From NCBI RefSeq assembly GCF_004193775.1, contig NC_041011.1:40617167-40681166 (forward strand): 64,000 nucleotides of DNA. The letters run 5' to 3'. The stretch is from Glycine soja (lineage: Eukaryota; Streptophyta; Magnoliopsida; Fabales; Fabaceae). Below are positions 36,941 to 49,006 of the stretch, piece after piece. Position numbers and translations under genes: made by a program. The notes beneath the pieces are model-generated. The model worked only from the letters and a program-made list of their open reading frames with translations, did no database searches and had not been told where the DNA came from. Within the stretch, counting starts at the first letter, position 1; each line of letters begins with the position of its first letter.

Positions 36941-38020
36941 TCAAACAGACTCCACAGCAGGCGGCGGAGGCAAAGACGCAGCAGCGGAAGTTCCTTCGCC
37001 ACCGTTATTGGCCACCCTGGGCGACCTAATCGACGACGCTCTCACCAAAAAAGGCGGCGCCATGGTGAAAACCCACCGGTCCGACTTAAACCCCCGGTCC
37101 AACCGCCTCGACGATCTCCCTCTGCTACTTCCTTCACCGGTTCGATACCCCCGCCGCGAACTACCTTCTCTCGGTAAGATAACGAGGCTTCTCGCGCGAT
37201 GCAGTTGCGGGTTCTGCAATATCTGCTTTCTAACTTCCTCGGGAAGCCGCAAAGTGAACCGTTCAGTGTCTTCGCCCGGCAGGACTAAAGAATGACCGGT
37301 CGAGTGAGACCGCGGGAATCGCCGCGGCCGGCCCGACCGGGAGCCTCTGGTGCGGTTCCGGTTCAGCGTCTGGTTTAATGACAGCACTTGAGGTTCAGTG
37401 GGAACGGGAGGCTTGGGGTCTTGCTGTTGCTGTTCGGGCTCGACGAGGTCGTTTTGGGCTTCGTGTTGGGCCTCGATGTCCTCAGGAGCGTTGAGGATTG
37501 GGATTCCGTGGACGGACTCGCCGGGCTGAGGGACGAGGTTGGCGCGGCAAACGGGGCAAGTGGTGTGGGAAGCTAGCCACTCGTCGATGCACTCGGGGTG
37601 GAACACGTGGTCACACTTGGGGATTAAACGCAGCGTTTCGGTGTCCTCGAACTCGTTCAAGCACACAGCGCACTCCAGAGTTCCCTTTCCCAGCTTGTGG
37701 ATCTTCACCGCCGAGTACTCCAGCGTCGGGAAGGTGTCGATCACCGCCTGCTCGAGGCCGCGGGTGCCGCGCCGTGAGCGTCCAGTGGCGGCGGCGAGGT
37801 TGCGGATGCTGGCGGAGGGGGAGTCGGAGCAGTGGCGGATGTAGATGGAGAAGAAGCCCATTAGAAAGAGGGCGGCGATGAGGATGACGATTATGATGGC
37901 CATGGAAGGGCTGAACTTGTTGTAATAGGATTGGTTTTGGTTGGTGGCAGGTTGCGCCGCCGCAAAAGGAAAGAGGAAGAGAAAGAGAAGGAAACAGATT
38001 CCTCCATTTGGGTTATTCAT
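36941..38020 (-). CDS. ATL6: RING-H2 E3 ubiquitin ligase, ATL6/ATL31 type
   Basis: Single exon, 359 residues. The N-terminal signal-like segment MNNPNGGICFLLFLFLFPFA ends before Gln-23. A membrane helix lies at about 41-60, the ATL hallmark GLE at 88-90, and the RING-H2 at 117-158 with ligands C117, C120, C136, H138, H141, C144, C155, C158. The long basic/Ser-rich tail (RSHSTGHS, ERFTLRLP) matches ATL6/ATL31, which ubiquitinate 14-3-3 proteins in carbon/nitrogen balance and defence. I start at 38020, not the in-frame ATG at 38125: a TATA box at 38071-38078 lies between them, and only the downstream start gives the family signal peptide. The gene is GC-rich and intronless, as usual for the family. 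Arabidopsis ATL6 (At3g05200, from memory) neighbours ERCC1, as here. Confidence 0.94.
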   Translation of the reverse strand: MNNPNGGICFLLFLFLFPFAAAQPATNQNQSYYNKFSPSMAIIIVILIAALFLMGFFSIYIRHCSDSPSASIRNLAAATGRSRRGTRGLEQAVIDTFPTLEYSAVKIHKLGKGTLECAVCLNEFEDTETLRLIPKCDHVFHPECIDEWLASHTTCPVCRANLVPQPGESVHGIPILNAPEDIEAQHEAQNDLVEPEQQQQDPKPPVPTEPQVLSLNQTLNRNRTRGSRSGRPRRFPRSHSTGHSLVLPGEDTERFTLRLPEEVRKQILQNPQLHRARSLVILPREGSSRRGYRTGEGSSRGRSSRRLDRGFKSDRWVFTMAPPFLVRASSIRSPRVANNGGEGTSAAASLPPPPAVESV

Positions 38021-38070
38021 TTTGGGGATAGAAATGAAATCAATAATATTAGTGAAGGAGGCGAGGTTTC

Positions 38071-38078
38071 TTATAAAT
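38071..38078 (-). promoter_or_regulatory. TATA box of the ATL gene
   Basis: TTTATAA on the minus strand, about 50 bp upstream of the chosen ATG. Transcription would start near 38045, leaving a leader of about 25 nt and excluding the ATG at 38125. Confidence 0.65.
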
Positions 38079-38138
38079 GTGGGGGAGAAAAGGAAGGGAA
38101 GCTTCATAAAGAGTGGGGTCCGCACTTAAGTCTTACAC

Positions 38139-38146
38139 TTACGTCA
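38139..38146 (-). promoter_or_regulatory. TGACG (as-1-like) element upstream of the ATL gene
   Basis: TGACGTAA on the minus strand, about 65 bp upstream of the TATA box. This is a binding motif for TGA/bZIP factors, consistent with elicitor or salicylate responsiveness known for ATL6-type genes. Functional use is inferred only. Confidence 0.35.
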
Positions 38147-40153
38147 CTTGCTGGTCAGAGACGGTGTACCACCGGGATCAATGCAAGTCTATTAAATTAT
38201 CAGATGCCACACAAACTTCCAAACTAAATCCCAATTCTCTTACTCTTGTCTTAATTTTTTAATTTCACTTTTATGTTTCTATTTGGTCAATTATTTAATT
38301 CCATCTTTCTCACACGTCTCTTTTCTTTTTAGATAATTCTTACTTAATCTATTACATCATTTGCCTAACTATTAAATCAAAACATATATTGTATTTTTTT
38401 TAAATTCACATGCATTTTCCTTTCTTTATTTTTATATCTAATATTCAGTTATTTTATTCACTAAGATTAAAGTTAATGATTATTTTAATTAATAATAATA
38501 AATTTATCTTAAAATTATATTTTTTTTCAAAATTATTATTATCATTAGATACTTCTAATGGTTTGTCAATATATATTTTTTTCTTTTAAGAAAAAAATAT
38601 TTTATCTAAAAATAATTAATATTAATAATATTATAAATTGAGTCTTATAAAAAAAAGTAACCTTTTAAACTTGAATTTTATAAATAAGAAAAAAGAAAGA
38701 AGTCATGTAGGACAAATAGTATGGAATTATTTTATTTTAATTATTTAAGTTTAAGTTGTGTATACAATTTTGTTTAACTTTCCTGTAATGATACGTATAG
38801 TCTTTACTAAAAATTCCACATGTATTTTCGTTAAATTTTATTAAAACAGGTATTTATATAAATTACAATATAATTTATCATTTTCTTTCAACATTATGTT
38901 TATCAGAAATTAATTATTTCTTATTCAGGTTTTATATGACAAGCTTATGTAAACTAAGTAATCGGATATAATTGGTTAATATATTAAAATTAAAATTAAA
39001 TTGTTTGACTATTATCACAGTTCAAACTTTAGCGAAAATAATTTTTAATGAAATTTTATTTATATTCCGATTGATGTCTGGATTAATAAGAATCAATTTC
39101 TCCTTATGAATTAGAGGGTAAAGAAAAATGAAATATGATAGACTTATGTTCATGTATTAAATTCTTAGTAAACATCAAATACATAAATTTTTACAAAATT
39201 TAATATAAAAAGTCATGAATTTGATGTATACAAGAGTATTCATTCACATTTTTGCTTGAATTAATCATAATTTTAAATTAATAATACAATATATATTTTA
39301 ACTTTCCAATTACAAAAGATATAAACAAACAAATTATAAATATATTGATTTTATTCCTTAAAAGTTATATATGGATTATATTTTTATGCCATACATATAA
39401 AGATATTAAATTAAAAATAATAGTGTTTATTATGTTATTTATTTTATTCTTTTTAATTTGTTCAAAATCAATCATAAGATCAAATACATGCATTATCTTG
39501 TTTCAAGGGAAATTCTCTTGCATAAACCATTAAATTTTTAAAAAAATAGATGGTGAAAATAAGAAATGTCTTTAAACCGCAAGGATGATATGTGATAAAG
39601 TAAAAAATGGGTAGTAATTAGTGCTAACAGTCCTATTGGATAATTTTTTTCGGTATAACTGCTCCCATTAGAAATGACAAAAAATTCATATTTATGGATA
39701 TAATCACTAGTAAAATCCAACACAGATAGAAAATGGATATATAAATGAGTAACCACAGATAATTCAAATGAGTCTTTTTCTCTATATGTTTGTAAGAGGA
39801 CAAGGGTGAATACGATATTACCTGTATCCATGCGCATCCACTACTCGCTGATGTACGTTAAATGTCCTTTCATTAACATAGATATGCCTATAGAACTTAT
39901 GCATTGGATTGCACTTTTATTTAAATTTATTTTTCAGAGAGAATAATTTTAGATGTTTTAAATAATTTTATTCTCGAAATGTGAAAAATCTTATATACTT
40001 GTATTATGAGAGAAAAAGGACATAAAAAATGGTTAAAGTAGTTTTTTTTTAAAATATATATGGATATACGTGGATATATATATATATAAAGTCCACAGCT
40101 AGCTTTATATAGGGTACTCAACAAGTAACATGGCAGGTACAACTAATTATTTT

Positions 40154-40484
40154 TAGGTTAAATTAGTTTTTTTTCTAAATTATTATTTTGATTTTTAATT
40201 TTTTTGAGTTTAATTTAATTCTCTAATTTTTAAAACTCATTTTTTCCTTCCATCTAAATTAACCTAGCGATATTAGAAAATATAGGTTTTTTGACAGTTT
40301 AAAATCAATTAATAATTATTTTAAACTATTACAAACTGTAATTTTTAAATATTGTTGACTCAATTTTGATGGCAGAATCAAATTGAATCATTTTTAAAAA
40401 TTAGAAAACTAAATTAAATTTTTAAAAATTAAAAAATCAAATTAAATCTATAAATAATTAGAGAATTTAAAAAGTAATTTAACT
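40154..40484. mobile_element. Foldback MITE-like element
   Basis: Inverted arms: the left GGTTAAATTAGTTTTTTTT and TAATTCTCTAATTTTTAAAA segments pair with the right AAAAATTAGAAAACTAAATT and GTAATTTAACTTTTTTT segments. The centre is near 40320. About 330 bp, no coding capacity. AT-richness lowers certainty. Confidence 0.5.
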
Positions 40485-40947
40485 TTTTTTTAAATAAAAC
40501 TAAAAGATAGTTAAAGAATACTTTAATCATAATTTTTAGTTATTCTAGTATTTCTTTAAAAAAACGTTTATTTAAAAAAATCTAATAATAAGTAAAAAGT
40601 ACTTAACAATTCGTTTGCATAAATAAGTATTTTCATATTAATTTATAAGAATAGGAAAATATTTTGCATGATTCACGTAACACCCTGGAATGGATTCTCT
40701 TGACCCACGTGAAAATTTGTAATTTAAATAACTATACATTCTTTAGTCTTGACTGTCAAGTTGATAGTATAAAATGACTGGATATTATTTAATTAAGATA
40801 TTTATATAATTTTATAATAATTAATATTCACGAACACAACTATCTTGACATATTTGTTTCTGTTTTTTTTAATAAACAGATAAATAGTAAAAATATCTAT
40901 TTAAATTATTTGCATATTATGATCTGCGTGTGCTTATTTAAATATTC

Positions 40948-40953
<6 letters not shown>

Positions 40954-41003
<50 letters not shown>
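40954..41003. repeat. (AT)n microsatellite
   Basis: About 50 bp of uninterrupted AT dinucleotides. Confidence 0.95.
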
Positions 41004-41006
<3 letters not shown>

Positions 41007-41804
41007 TATGAATTTTATTTAAATTATTTGCGAATTATGTAGTCTGGTATATAATTGTATACATAGGTCTTGTGTGTATTGTTTAAAGTTTCTATACATC
41101 TTTATTATTAAGGAGGGATTGTTCGGATTGGGATATTTAAATAATTTTATAATAATGAATATTAATTGATTGTTTTGGATGATGTAATAATTAAGTCAGT
41201 AAGTGTAACGGTGGGTACCCGTTTACCCTACATACTCCATTTCAATAAATTTTATTTTGATGACAAAGAAAAATGTATTATGGATACCCAGCGGAACAAA
41301 TATTTTTGAAATAAAAAAAAAGGATAAATATAATTTTGAAAAGAAATTATTGAAGTAACATGCCGAATCATTGAGGAGGGGCCAAGGCATGTTGATCCAG
41401 AGAAACCACGAATCATGACACTCCTAATTCGGCCTAAAAAAAGTAATCAGCACAATTATTTCTTTCTTTGAGGATGCGTGTGTGCCAAACAGACAACCCA
41501 TATAATAATTAGTTAGCCAGTCTTTTATTTCTAACTGGATGGCAGCATATTAAGAAACACACACAAAGATTAAGAGCTTCCATATATAGAATTAATGAGG
41601 ACAGCAAAGTAATTATTGTACCAAATCCCATGCTCCATGCATGATGCACGCTAATTTTAAGCCATGCAAATTGGAAAGCAGTACCAATGCATCTAATCCG
41701 GTTAAGCCTTAGCGTTTTCCATTTCTATTTCTAACACGATGAGCACCAAAACTAGCTCTTCCCTAGATCGAACTACCATCAATGTTAATAATGAATTCAA
41801 TTCA

Positions 41805-41806
<2 letters not shown>

Positions 41807-41853
<47 letters not shown>
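41807..41853. repeat. (AT)n-(GTAT)n compound microsatellite
   Basis: About 36 bp of AT repeats followed by three GTAT units. Confidence 0.9.
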
Positions 41854-41854
<1 letters not shown>

Positions 41855-42869
41855 TAATATATATAAGGTTGATTTAGAGTACGTCTTGCTTACATTGCAC
41901 AATACACGTACGCACAGAGAAGAGTTATACATTTCGATCTTAATAGTCAATAGTGGATAACAATATGAAATGTATTTCATATTTAGATTCCTTTCTAGAA
42001 GAAAATGATTTCATTGTGTGAACTTGTGTAATTATTTTCTCTCTCTCTCTTCATTTGACCTATCTCTTATATATTTTAGGTTTCCCTGCCGATTTTCTTG
42101 GTCGAGTTATGAATTTGATTTTGAAAGGAGAGATAGGGAAAGACGCACATTGGTCAAATTCTAGAAACGTAGATGGGAGACTTTGGTGGCTAGTAAAAAG
42201 ATAGACTTCGCTATAGGGCAAAGAATAAAACTCTCGTATATAACTTGGGATGGAGAACCGTGGATTGGCACCATTGGCTTAAGCTCTTCCTTTTAAATCT
42301 TATCCTCTCTAGTTTTTTAATGCATAAAAGTTATGTGTGCGAATAGTATCACTCAAGTGCTTGAAATATCATACAAATCAACTTTTTTTTTTTTTATGAT
42401 TGATCAAACTGCTCAATTAATGCTAAATATTGAAGAAAAAACATGGTGGTCAACTCATGTTTTAGGCGACTAGAAATAAAAAGAAATATACTTTTATACG
42501 TTGAATGTAATTTCTTTTTTTAAAAAAGACGGACTTGCGAAGCTTTATACCTTTTAGTGGTCAAGCCATCTCTGAGTAGCTAGGGAGATATAATGTATTC
42601 TGTTGAAAACAACTAATAGTTAAATATATGTCATGTATATGAAGGCTTAGACATTAGAATTTGAATATTCCGAAATTAAATTCTTAGTTTGGATTAGTAC
42701 ACGGGAAGATGAAGTAGCTAGCCACATGTAAGTTAGAAAAGAAGTTATTGAATATGACTAAAAGCCTGAGTTGATATATAACATTTGATTCAACCTTTTT
42801 TGTTTATTTTTTTAAAAAAAGATAATCAAACACAATTTAAAGAAATTATAAAAGAGTAGTTTTTTAAAA

Positions 42870-42958
42870 TAAAAATCTCAAAAACCCAAACTTTCAAGAA
42901 TTTCATTACAAGATCTTTTGCTTAAAGAAAAATAAACTAAGAAAAATCAGACCAAATA
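42870..42958. repeat. 89-bp direct repeat, left copy, flanking the Copia element
   Basis: TAAAAATCTCAAAAACCC through GACCAAATA. Matches 48918-49006 over the same 89 bp with three mismatches that I can count. It abuts the truncated outer end of the left LTR. Confidence 0.9.
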
Positions 42959-43396
42959 ACCACCAAGAACACATTACATTAGATTATCAGGAAGAGTTTT
43001 AGGAATACCTGGATTCATAATGATTGATCAACAAATGCAGTGGAATCTGAATCTGTAGGTAACCGGTGGCTTCATAATTCCTCCTCAACCGGAACCTCTT
43101 TATTCCTTAATAGGACTTTCGTAACTCTTTAGATGGAAAAAAGAGAAACTATATGTGACGGCTCGGTATATTGAGAATCATAGTTTTCTTATGGTGTGTT
43201 AACCTAATAGAATTCTTATTATCCCTTAATGGGCCAACATTGACATCTGCTCATTTAAGTCCATATCATTTGATTTGGTTGTTAACAGGCTCACTTAATT
43301 TGATCACATAAAATAAAACCCACTAATGATAAATAGCTAATATAATTGTCTTATAATATTAGCTCACATTAATTATTGGAATAAAAAATTCCAACA
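42959..43396 (-). repeat. 3' LTR (left), truncated at its outer end
   Basis: Matches the right LTR but lacks its last 33 bp or so (the part from TGTTGTAATTTTAGGGG to AAAATACC on the plus strand). It joins the 89-bp repeat at a short shared AATA. The inner end CCAACA and adjoining purine tract are intact. Confidence 0.85.
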
Positions 43397-43410
43397 ATCT
43401 CCCACTTGGG
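43397..43410 (-). other. Polypurine tract of the minus-strand Copia element
   Basis: On the minus strand CCAAGTGGGAGAT runs directly into the LTR start TGTTGGAA, a common Copia arrangement. Confidence 0.8.
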
Positions 43411-43874
43411 CTACATATTGTAACAATTTTATCAAAAATCCTTAAGCACGCTTCTGTATGCTATTTATCTTTAGACTTCCACCTTAATAACCTAGTTCAT
43501 CTCATGCATCAATAATGAAATCATTGCGTCTTTGTCACTACAACAAATGTAACTAGACCCCAATGATTACCACATCAGTACACTCAATGACATAGGTCAA
43601 TATGGATAAACAACATGAAAATTACATGCAATGTGATCTTAGTCATGCCTATTTCCAATTGGTCCAAACTTTATTCTTTATAGAGATCAATCCAAATACA
43701 ACATAAATATTGCAAACAAAACAAGCTTATAATGAAATGATTAACTTCAACTTTATTTCTGCAGAAAATCTAAACAACAAAATATTTGTAAACCATAAGA
43801 TATAGAACATAAGTAAGACTCCCACTCAACTAAGGTACTATCAGGAATTACACCCATATGAGCATTGTGCTCAT

Positions 43875-46800
43875 GAAAAACTTAAGTGTCATACCTCTGG
43901 TAAGTGGATCAGTTAGCATGAAATGAGTCCTTATATGTTCTATACAAAACTATATTTTTTGGATTCTTTATTTAACAACTAAATATTTTATGTCAACAAA
44001 CTTTTACTTAGTTGAATTCTTAATAAGACCGCTAAGATATTGTTCCAATAAACACTTGATGGCTACTTAATGTTGGCGATAACAAGCAAACCAGTTATAA
44101 TAATTTAGCAATCATAAATTCTAGTATGATGTCTCATAGTAAAATATTAACTCCATTAACATGGTTAAATGTGGATCCTTATGTGAAGTGATTGTTATTA
44201 AGACATTTTAAAAAAATTGAAGTCATAATACCCAATGATCTCTAAACTTCTAGACTTTCGATATGAAAACATGTAGTTTCTTGTTCTCTTCAATTAATGC
44301 ATAATGCACTTTACTACTTTCTAGTGTTGCATACCAAGATTACTCATATATCACCTTAGGACTCTCACAAAAAACTATTTTAGGATAATAAAAAAAATAA
44401 ACTTAAGCACACATGATAAATTGTAATATAACTGCTTTGAAACAATAAGTTGTATTATGATAGTAGGATGTCATCAACATACAATACCAAAATAATAAAT
44501 TTACTCCCACTAAACTTTTAGCACACATAATCATCAATCAAATTTACCTCAACACCATAAGAGACAATCTTGATGAATTTTGTAATACCATAAACGAGAT
44601 ACTTGTTTAAAAAAATAAATGGATTTCTTTAGTTTGCATACCATAGACTTTAGATCATCTTAAACAAGGTTTTATGGTTGTACCGTATAAATTGTTTCAT
44701 CAATGTTTTTGTTTAGAAACGTAATCTTTACATCCATCTATGCAAAACAATTATCAAAATGATCTACAGTGTCATTGTAGTCCTAAGAAAGTCTCTTTAA
44801 GAAATCAGAGAGAAAGTCTCTTTGTGATCCATGTCTTCCTTCTTATAAAACTTTTGGCGACAATACAATCTTTATATATCTCAAAATTACCCATTGAATC
44901 CATTTCAACTATAAATATTTATTTAAAACTTATGGGTTTCATACTTTCAAGCAATTTGACGATATCCCAAATGTCATGTTCAGCCATCGATTTTATTACA
45001 TCATTTATGACATCAATCCACTTGAGAGTTAGAACACAACATGACTTGACTAAGGTCAATTAGACCTTCTCAGTCAACCTAATGTTATATTCTTGTTCTT
45101 AAATAAATATGACATAATCATATCAAATTATATTTTTCCTTTCTCTAGTGGATCTTCTTAATGATACTTCTTGAGGTTATTGAGTTTGAACTTTAGGTGG
45201 TGCTTGAGAGGAAATCTTAGTGTTGTCTAGTATTTTAATAATGTTAGGAGTAACATCATTATTTAATTACCATATTCGTTTCTTGAACAATGGTAAATAC
45301 AAAGACTTATCTATTGTCAATAACAGATTATTCTTTAAAGACAACACTCCTTGTGTTTCCTTCCACTCCAAACTCAATATCCTCAAGGAGTCTTGCATGT
45401 CTCAAACATGAACTTAATGTGAGACTGTAAAACTTATACATGCGAGACTTTAAATGTAACAAAAAAAATTATAACTAATTATCTTTAAGTTCAACTTACC
45501 TTCATGCAGCCTATAAGACATTGTTTCGACTGAACATTCCTAAATGTGTATATGCCTAATGTTGGAATTTCCCTGACTCATACCTATAGGGTAGTGACTA
45601 CTTTAATTAGTATCCTAAAAGGATATAAATTGCGTTCTTTAATGTGTTTCCTCAAAGCGACTTTGGTAGAGAGGAATTAAACTTCTTACCATATTTGTAC
45701 AAGTCTAGTTTCATCATCCTACAACTTTGTTCGTACTAGGTTTGCCTAACATTACATGTTGTAAAATAATTTCACAATTATTGAAGAAAAACATATGGGA
45801 GACTCCAAACGTTGTACCTTATGACATATATACCATAGTATTCTCCATGGTCACATTTGACAACCTTAATTTTCTTTCTTGTTCTTAGTTAAAGTTCAAC
45901 TTCATCTTTAAAAGATTGAATGGCTAGAGGCCAAAACTTCTCATAATTTAAATAAAGAGAAATCATCTATGAACATAATAAAATACATTTGTTCATTCCA
46001 TGAATCCATAAGGAATAGAATACAAATATATACATGTATTAGTTCTAAGACATCTTTATTTCTTTCAACATCTGAATTCTATTTTATTTGTTTATTTTCC
46101 CTTTATATACTCAATATAGACTATAAGGTCCAACCAATATAAAGGATCCAGAATTTTCTATAACACAAGCATCCAAATTCTCTATTAAGAGATATCACTT
46201 AAGCGCTTATGTTATAAAGTAACAAAATTCTCATTTAATTTTAAGTTTTGTACCACCTAAAAAAAATGCTTGCAATAGGAACACTCAAATATCCATAAAA
46301 GAACTCATAACTTGCAACATTTGAATCACGCGAGAGACTAACTTTATTATTTTTAATTGAACAAAAATAACTGAATTTGTCCAAATTAGAAATAAAATTT
46401 GGTTTAATAAATAGCTCAATATATGTCTCAACTAAATTCAAATGAAATTGAGTCTTTTAAAGCAACATAAAACTTCTCATAACTTTAACTATAACTTGGT
46501 GTCATCGCTCACATAAAAGAATCTTTCATTATCACTTGGCGGATGACTCCATAGGTAGCATCGTATATACATGCTTTTGTGAGTAGTAGAACCAAAATCT
46601 ACCCACTAACATTCTTCGGTACAAAACGAAATTAACTTTAAAATAAACAAAAATGAGAAGTTTACCATTTTCACACACTAAATAGTGTAAATGGGACCCT
46701 TTTTTTTATATATGTCTCATCCTACAAAAGCAAAAAGGAAATTCCTTATCTTGTTCTCTTGTTTCTTCTCTAGAAAAAAAAATTATGCAATATCTTCAAC

Positions 46801-48135
46801 TCTTAACTGACTCCTCTCAAACTCTAAATTTTATACATGCAACTTTGGGATTTAAATAATATGAGTAATTTAAACCATAGTAGTAACAACAACAACAATT
46901 AAAGAAGAGAACAATAAACATGCAATGCTCAAATAATCTTTATGGTAAATTCCAAGACCCAAACAAGATATCTAGCGCATCATTAATCCTCAATCTTTAG
47001 ATTGAAAAAGACAAACTGCAAGTGGTACTCTCAATGCATTGATCAAACATTGGTGATAAGTCTTGTCAAACAAAGATTGTCTTTGGGCACTCCATTGTTC
47101 ACATGGAAAACTTATATGATGATTATTTCGGTCAAATAATTAGTCTTTGAACATTTCATTATTCACATGGAAAATCACACTATTTATAATCGCCACATGT
47201 TTACCATCGCAAGCATGTAATTATTCTGCCAAATTATATCTTCCTTTGGGCCGAGCACAATTCACACGAATAATTCTATGCAACATCCATGTAAATTCAA
47301 TCAAATCAACTTACGTAACAAATGTTACTTTGACAACATGTTGTTTCATTCAATTTAACCAAAAAATACAAGACAATTTAATATAATAAATGCAAGGTCT
47401 TAAAATTACATAACTTTCCCATATAATTTAGTTATATAAAAATATATATAACAGAACATGCAAATATTTTGTAAAACAGACCCATCACAAGATACCCAGT
47501 ACAACATTAATTCATAGTCTTTGGACAGAGAAATTAACTTGTAGTTGGTACTCTCAACGCAATAGTCAAATATTGACAATAAATTCTGTCAAATCATAGT
47601 CTTTCTTTGAACCAACTATAATTCACATGAAAATACCTTATAATTGTCACACATTTATCATCACAGGTACAAAATTATTTGGCCAAATTGTGTCTTCCTT
47701 TGGGCTGAGCACAATTCGCATAAATAATTTTATACTAATATCTATGCAATTCTAATTAAGTTAATTTACGCAATAGAGATTATTTTGACAATATATCATG
47801 TCAATCAATTTAATTAAAAATCACTAAGTATGCAAATAAATGGGAAAGATCTGGTACTGCTAAATTAACTTCAATCATGATAGCAAAAAATATAAAACAT
47901 TAATTACAACAAGTAAATATCATATTCTTGAATTATATTTAATGTTATCATTGATTTATGCTTAAAATACCACATGCATCTTTCTTTTGCTTAGAGCAGC
48001 CTTAGTTTTCCTTTTTTTTATATATATATATTCTTAGAGGTTACGCTTAAATGAAAATGCACGAGCAGTTCTTCACCAAGCTCTATCTTAAGTACTTTCA
48101 GTTTTGATGCCAAGTTAGACATTTTCATTATGTAC
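43875..48135 (-). pseudogene. Decayed gag-pol of the minus-strand Copia element
   Basis: Recognisable islands in the expected order from right to left: gag, pre-integrase, integrase, RT (YVDD intact), RNase H C-terminus. The longest open piece is only about 66 codons (46241-46441). The integrase island has lost one Gly codon of the usual CDxGGEY motif. Between gag and integrase lies a tandemly repeated segment (46960-47800). Confidence 0.8.
46962..47800. repeat. Roughly 515-bp tandem duplication inside the Copia element
   Basis: The first copy has GTGGTACTCTCAATGC at 47022 and TCTTCCTTTGGGCCGAGCAC near 47240; the second has TTGGTACTCTCAACGC at 47537 and TCTTCCTTTGGGCTGAGCAC near 47690. Copies are diverged with small indels. 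It lies between the gag and integrase islands, where an intact element would have coding sequence. Confidence 0.65.
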
Positions 48136-48437
48136 TTCCTTATATAACTTTCCCCCTCTTTTTTTTAACAAAAAAATAAAAATAAAAACTGCATGCACAA
48201 AAAACTTCCTTATATATATTATGAACAATAGCCATAAAGAGAAGTTGTTCACAAATCCAAATAACGATGTTAAAAAAACAAAATACACCTGAATTTAAAT
48301 CAAATATCCAATTTACCAACAATTAATATGCGTTGTTCCAAAAAAAAAAAAAAAAACTTGGGTTCATATAACCAAAGCAATCCAGGTGTAATTGGAATCA
48401 AATAACTTTAAATCCCAATAATCTAATAGTAATGACG

Positions 48438-48449
48438 GCTCTGATATCA
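48438..48449 (-). other. Primer-binding site (tRNA-Met type)
   Basis: TGATATCAGAGC on the minus strand, two bases from the inner end of the 5' LTR; one mismatch from TGGTATCAGAGC. Confidence 0.8.
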
Positions 48450-48451
48450 CT

Positions 48452-48917
48452 TGTTGTAATTTTAGGGGATCCTTGTAAAATACCAATAACCACCAAGAAC
48501 ACATTACATTATATTCAGGAAGAGTTTTAGGAATACCTGGATCCATAATGATTGATCAATAAACGCAGCAAAATCTGAATCTGTAGGTAATCGGTGGCTT
48601 CATTGTTCTTCCTTAGCCGAAACCTCTTTATTTATTCCTTAATAGGACCTTCGTAACTACTAGAGAAGAGAAATTATATGTGACGGTTCGATATATTGGG
48701 GACCATAGTCTTCTTATATTGTGTTAACCTAGTTCTCATTATCTTCTCATGGGTCAACATTGACATCTGTTCATTTAAGTTCATATCATTTGATTTGATT
48801 GTCTAACAGACTCACTTAATTTGGTCACATAAAATAAAATCCACTAATAATAAATAACTAATATAATTATCTTATAATATTAGTTTACATTAATTATTGG
48901 AATAGAAAATTCCAACA
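48452..48917 (-). repeat. 5' LTR (right), intact ends
   Basis: 466 bp, starting TGTTGGAATTTTC and ending TTACAACA on the minus strand, so TG...CA. Confidence 0.88.
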
Positions 48918-49006
48918 TAAAAATCTCAAAAACCCAAACTTTCATGAATTTCATTATAAGATCTTTTGCTTAAAGAAAAATAAAGTAAGAAAAATCAGAC
49001 CAAATA
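48918..49006. repeat. 89-bp direct repeat, right copy
   Basis: Begins immediately after the LTR end; partner of 42870-42958, 86 of 89 bases identical. Confidence 0.9.

Larger units (their letters stand above)
38021..42869. other. Upstream of ATL and intergenic, no gene seen
   Basis: Very AT-rich DNA with a foldback element and two AT microsatellites (listed). The first ~150 bp hold the ATL promoter. The frames at 39345-40142 and 41702-41980 are low-complexity. Confidence 0.5.
42959..48917 (-). mobile_element. Ty1/Copia retrotransposon, full span but decayed, minus orientation
   Basis: About 5.96 kb. The 5' LTR is at the right (48452-48917) with a TGATATCAGAGC primer site inside it; the 3' LTR is at the left with a polypurine tract. 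On the minus strand I see a gag segment (MSNLASKLKVLK, about 48040-48130), a pre-integrase segment around 46241-46441, integrase sequence near 45855-45880 (KKIKVVKCDHG), RT with the motif VLYVDDILL near 44465-44520, and the RNase H end (HIRTHFMLTDPLTRG, about 43890-43940). Many stops and frameshifts mean no autonomous activity. Confidence 0.9.

Noticed and set aside
37008..37881. GC-rich plus-strand frames of up to 127 codons
   Set aside because: Antisense to the ATL coding exon; open only because of its high GC content.
38021..38125. N-terminal extension of the ATL protein
   Set aside because: Contains the TATA box; the family signal peptide begins at 38020.
41739..41980. Frames on both strands with Tyr-Ile repeats
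   Set aside because: Translation of the AT microsatellite.
44740..45063. 107-codon plus-strand frame
   Set aside because: Lies antisense to the minus-strand Copia pol remnant.
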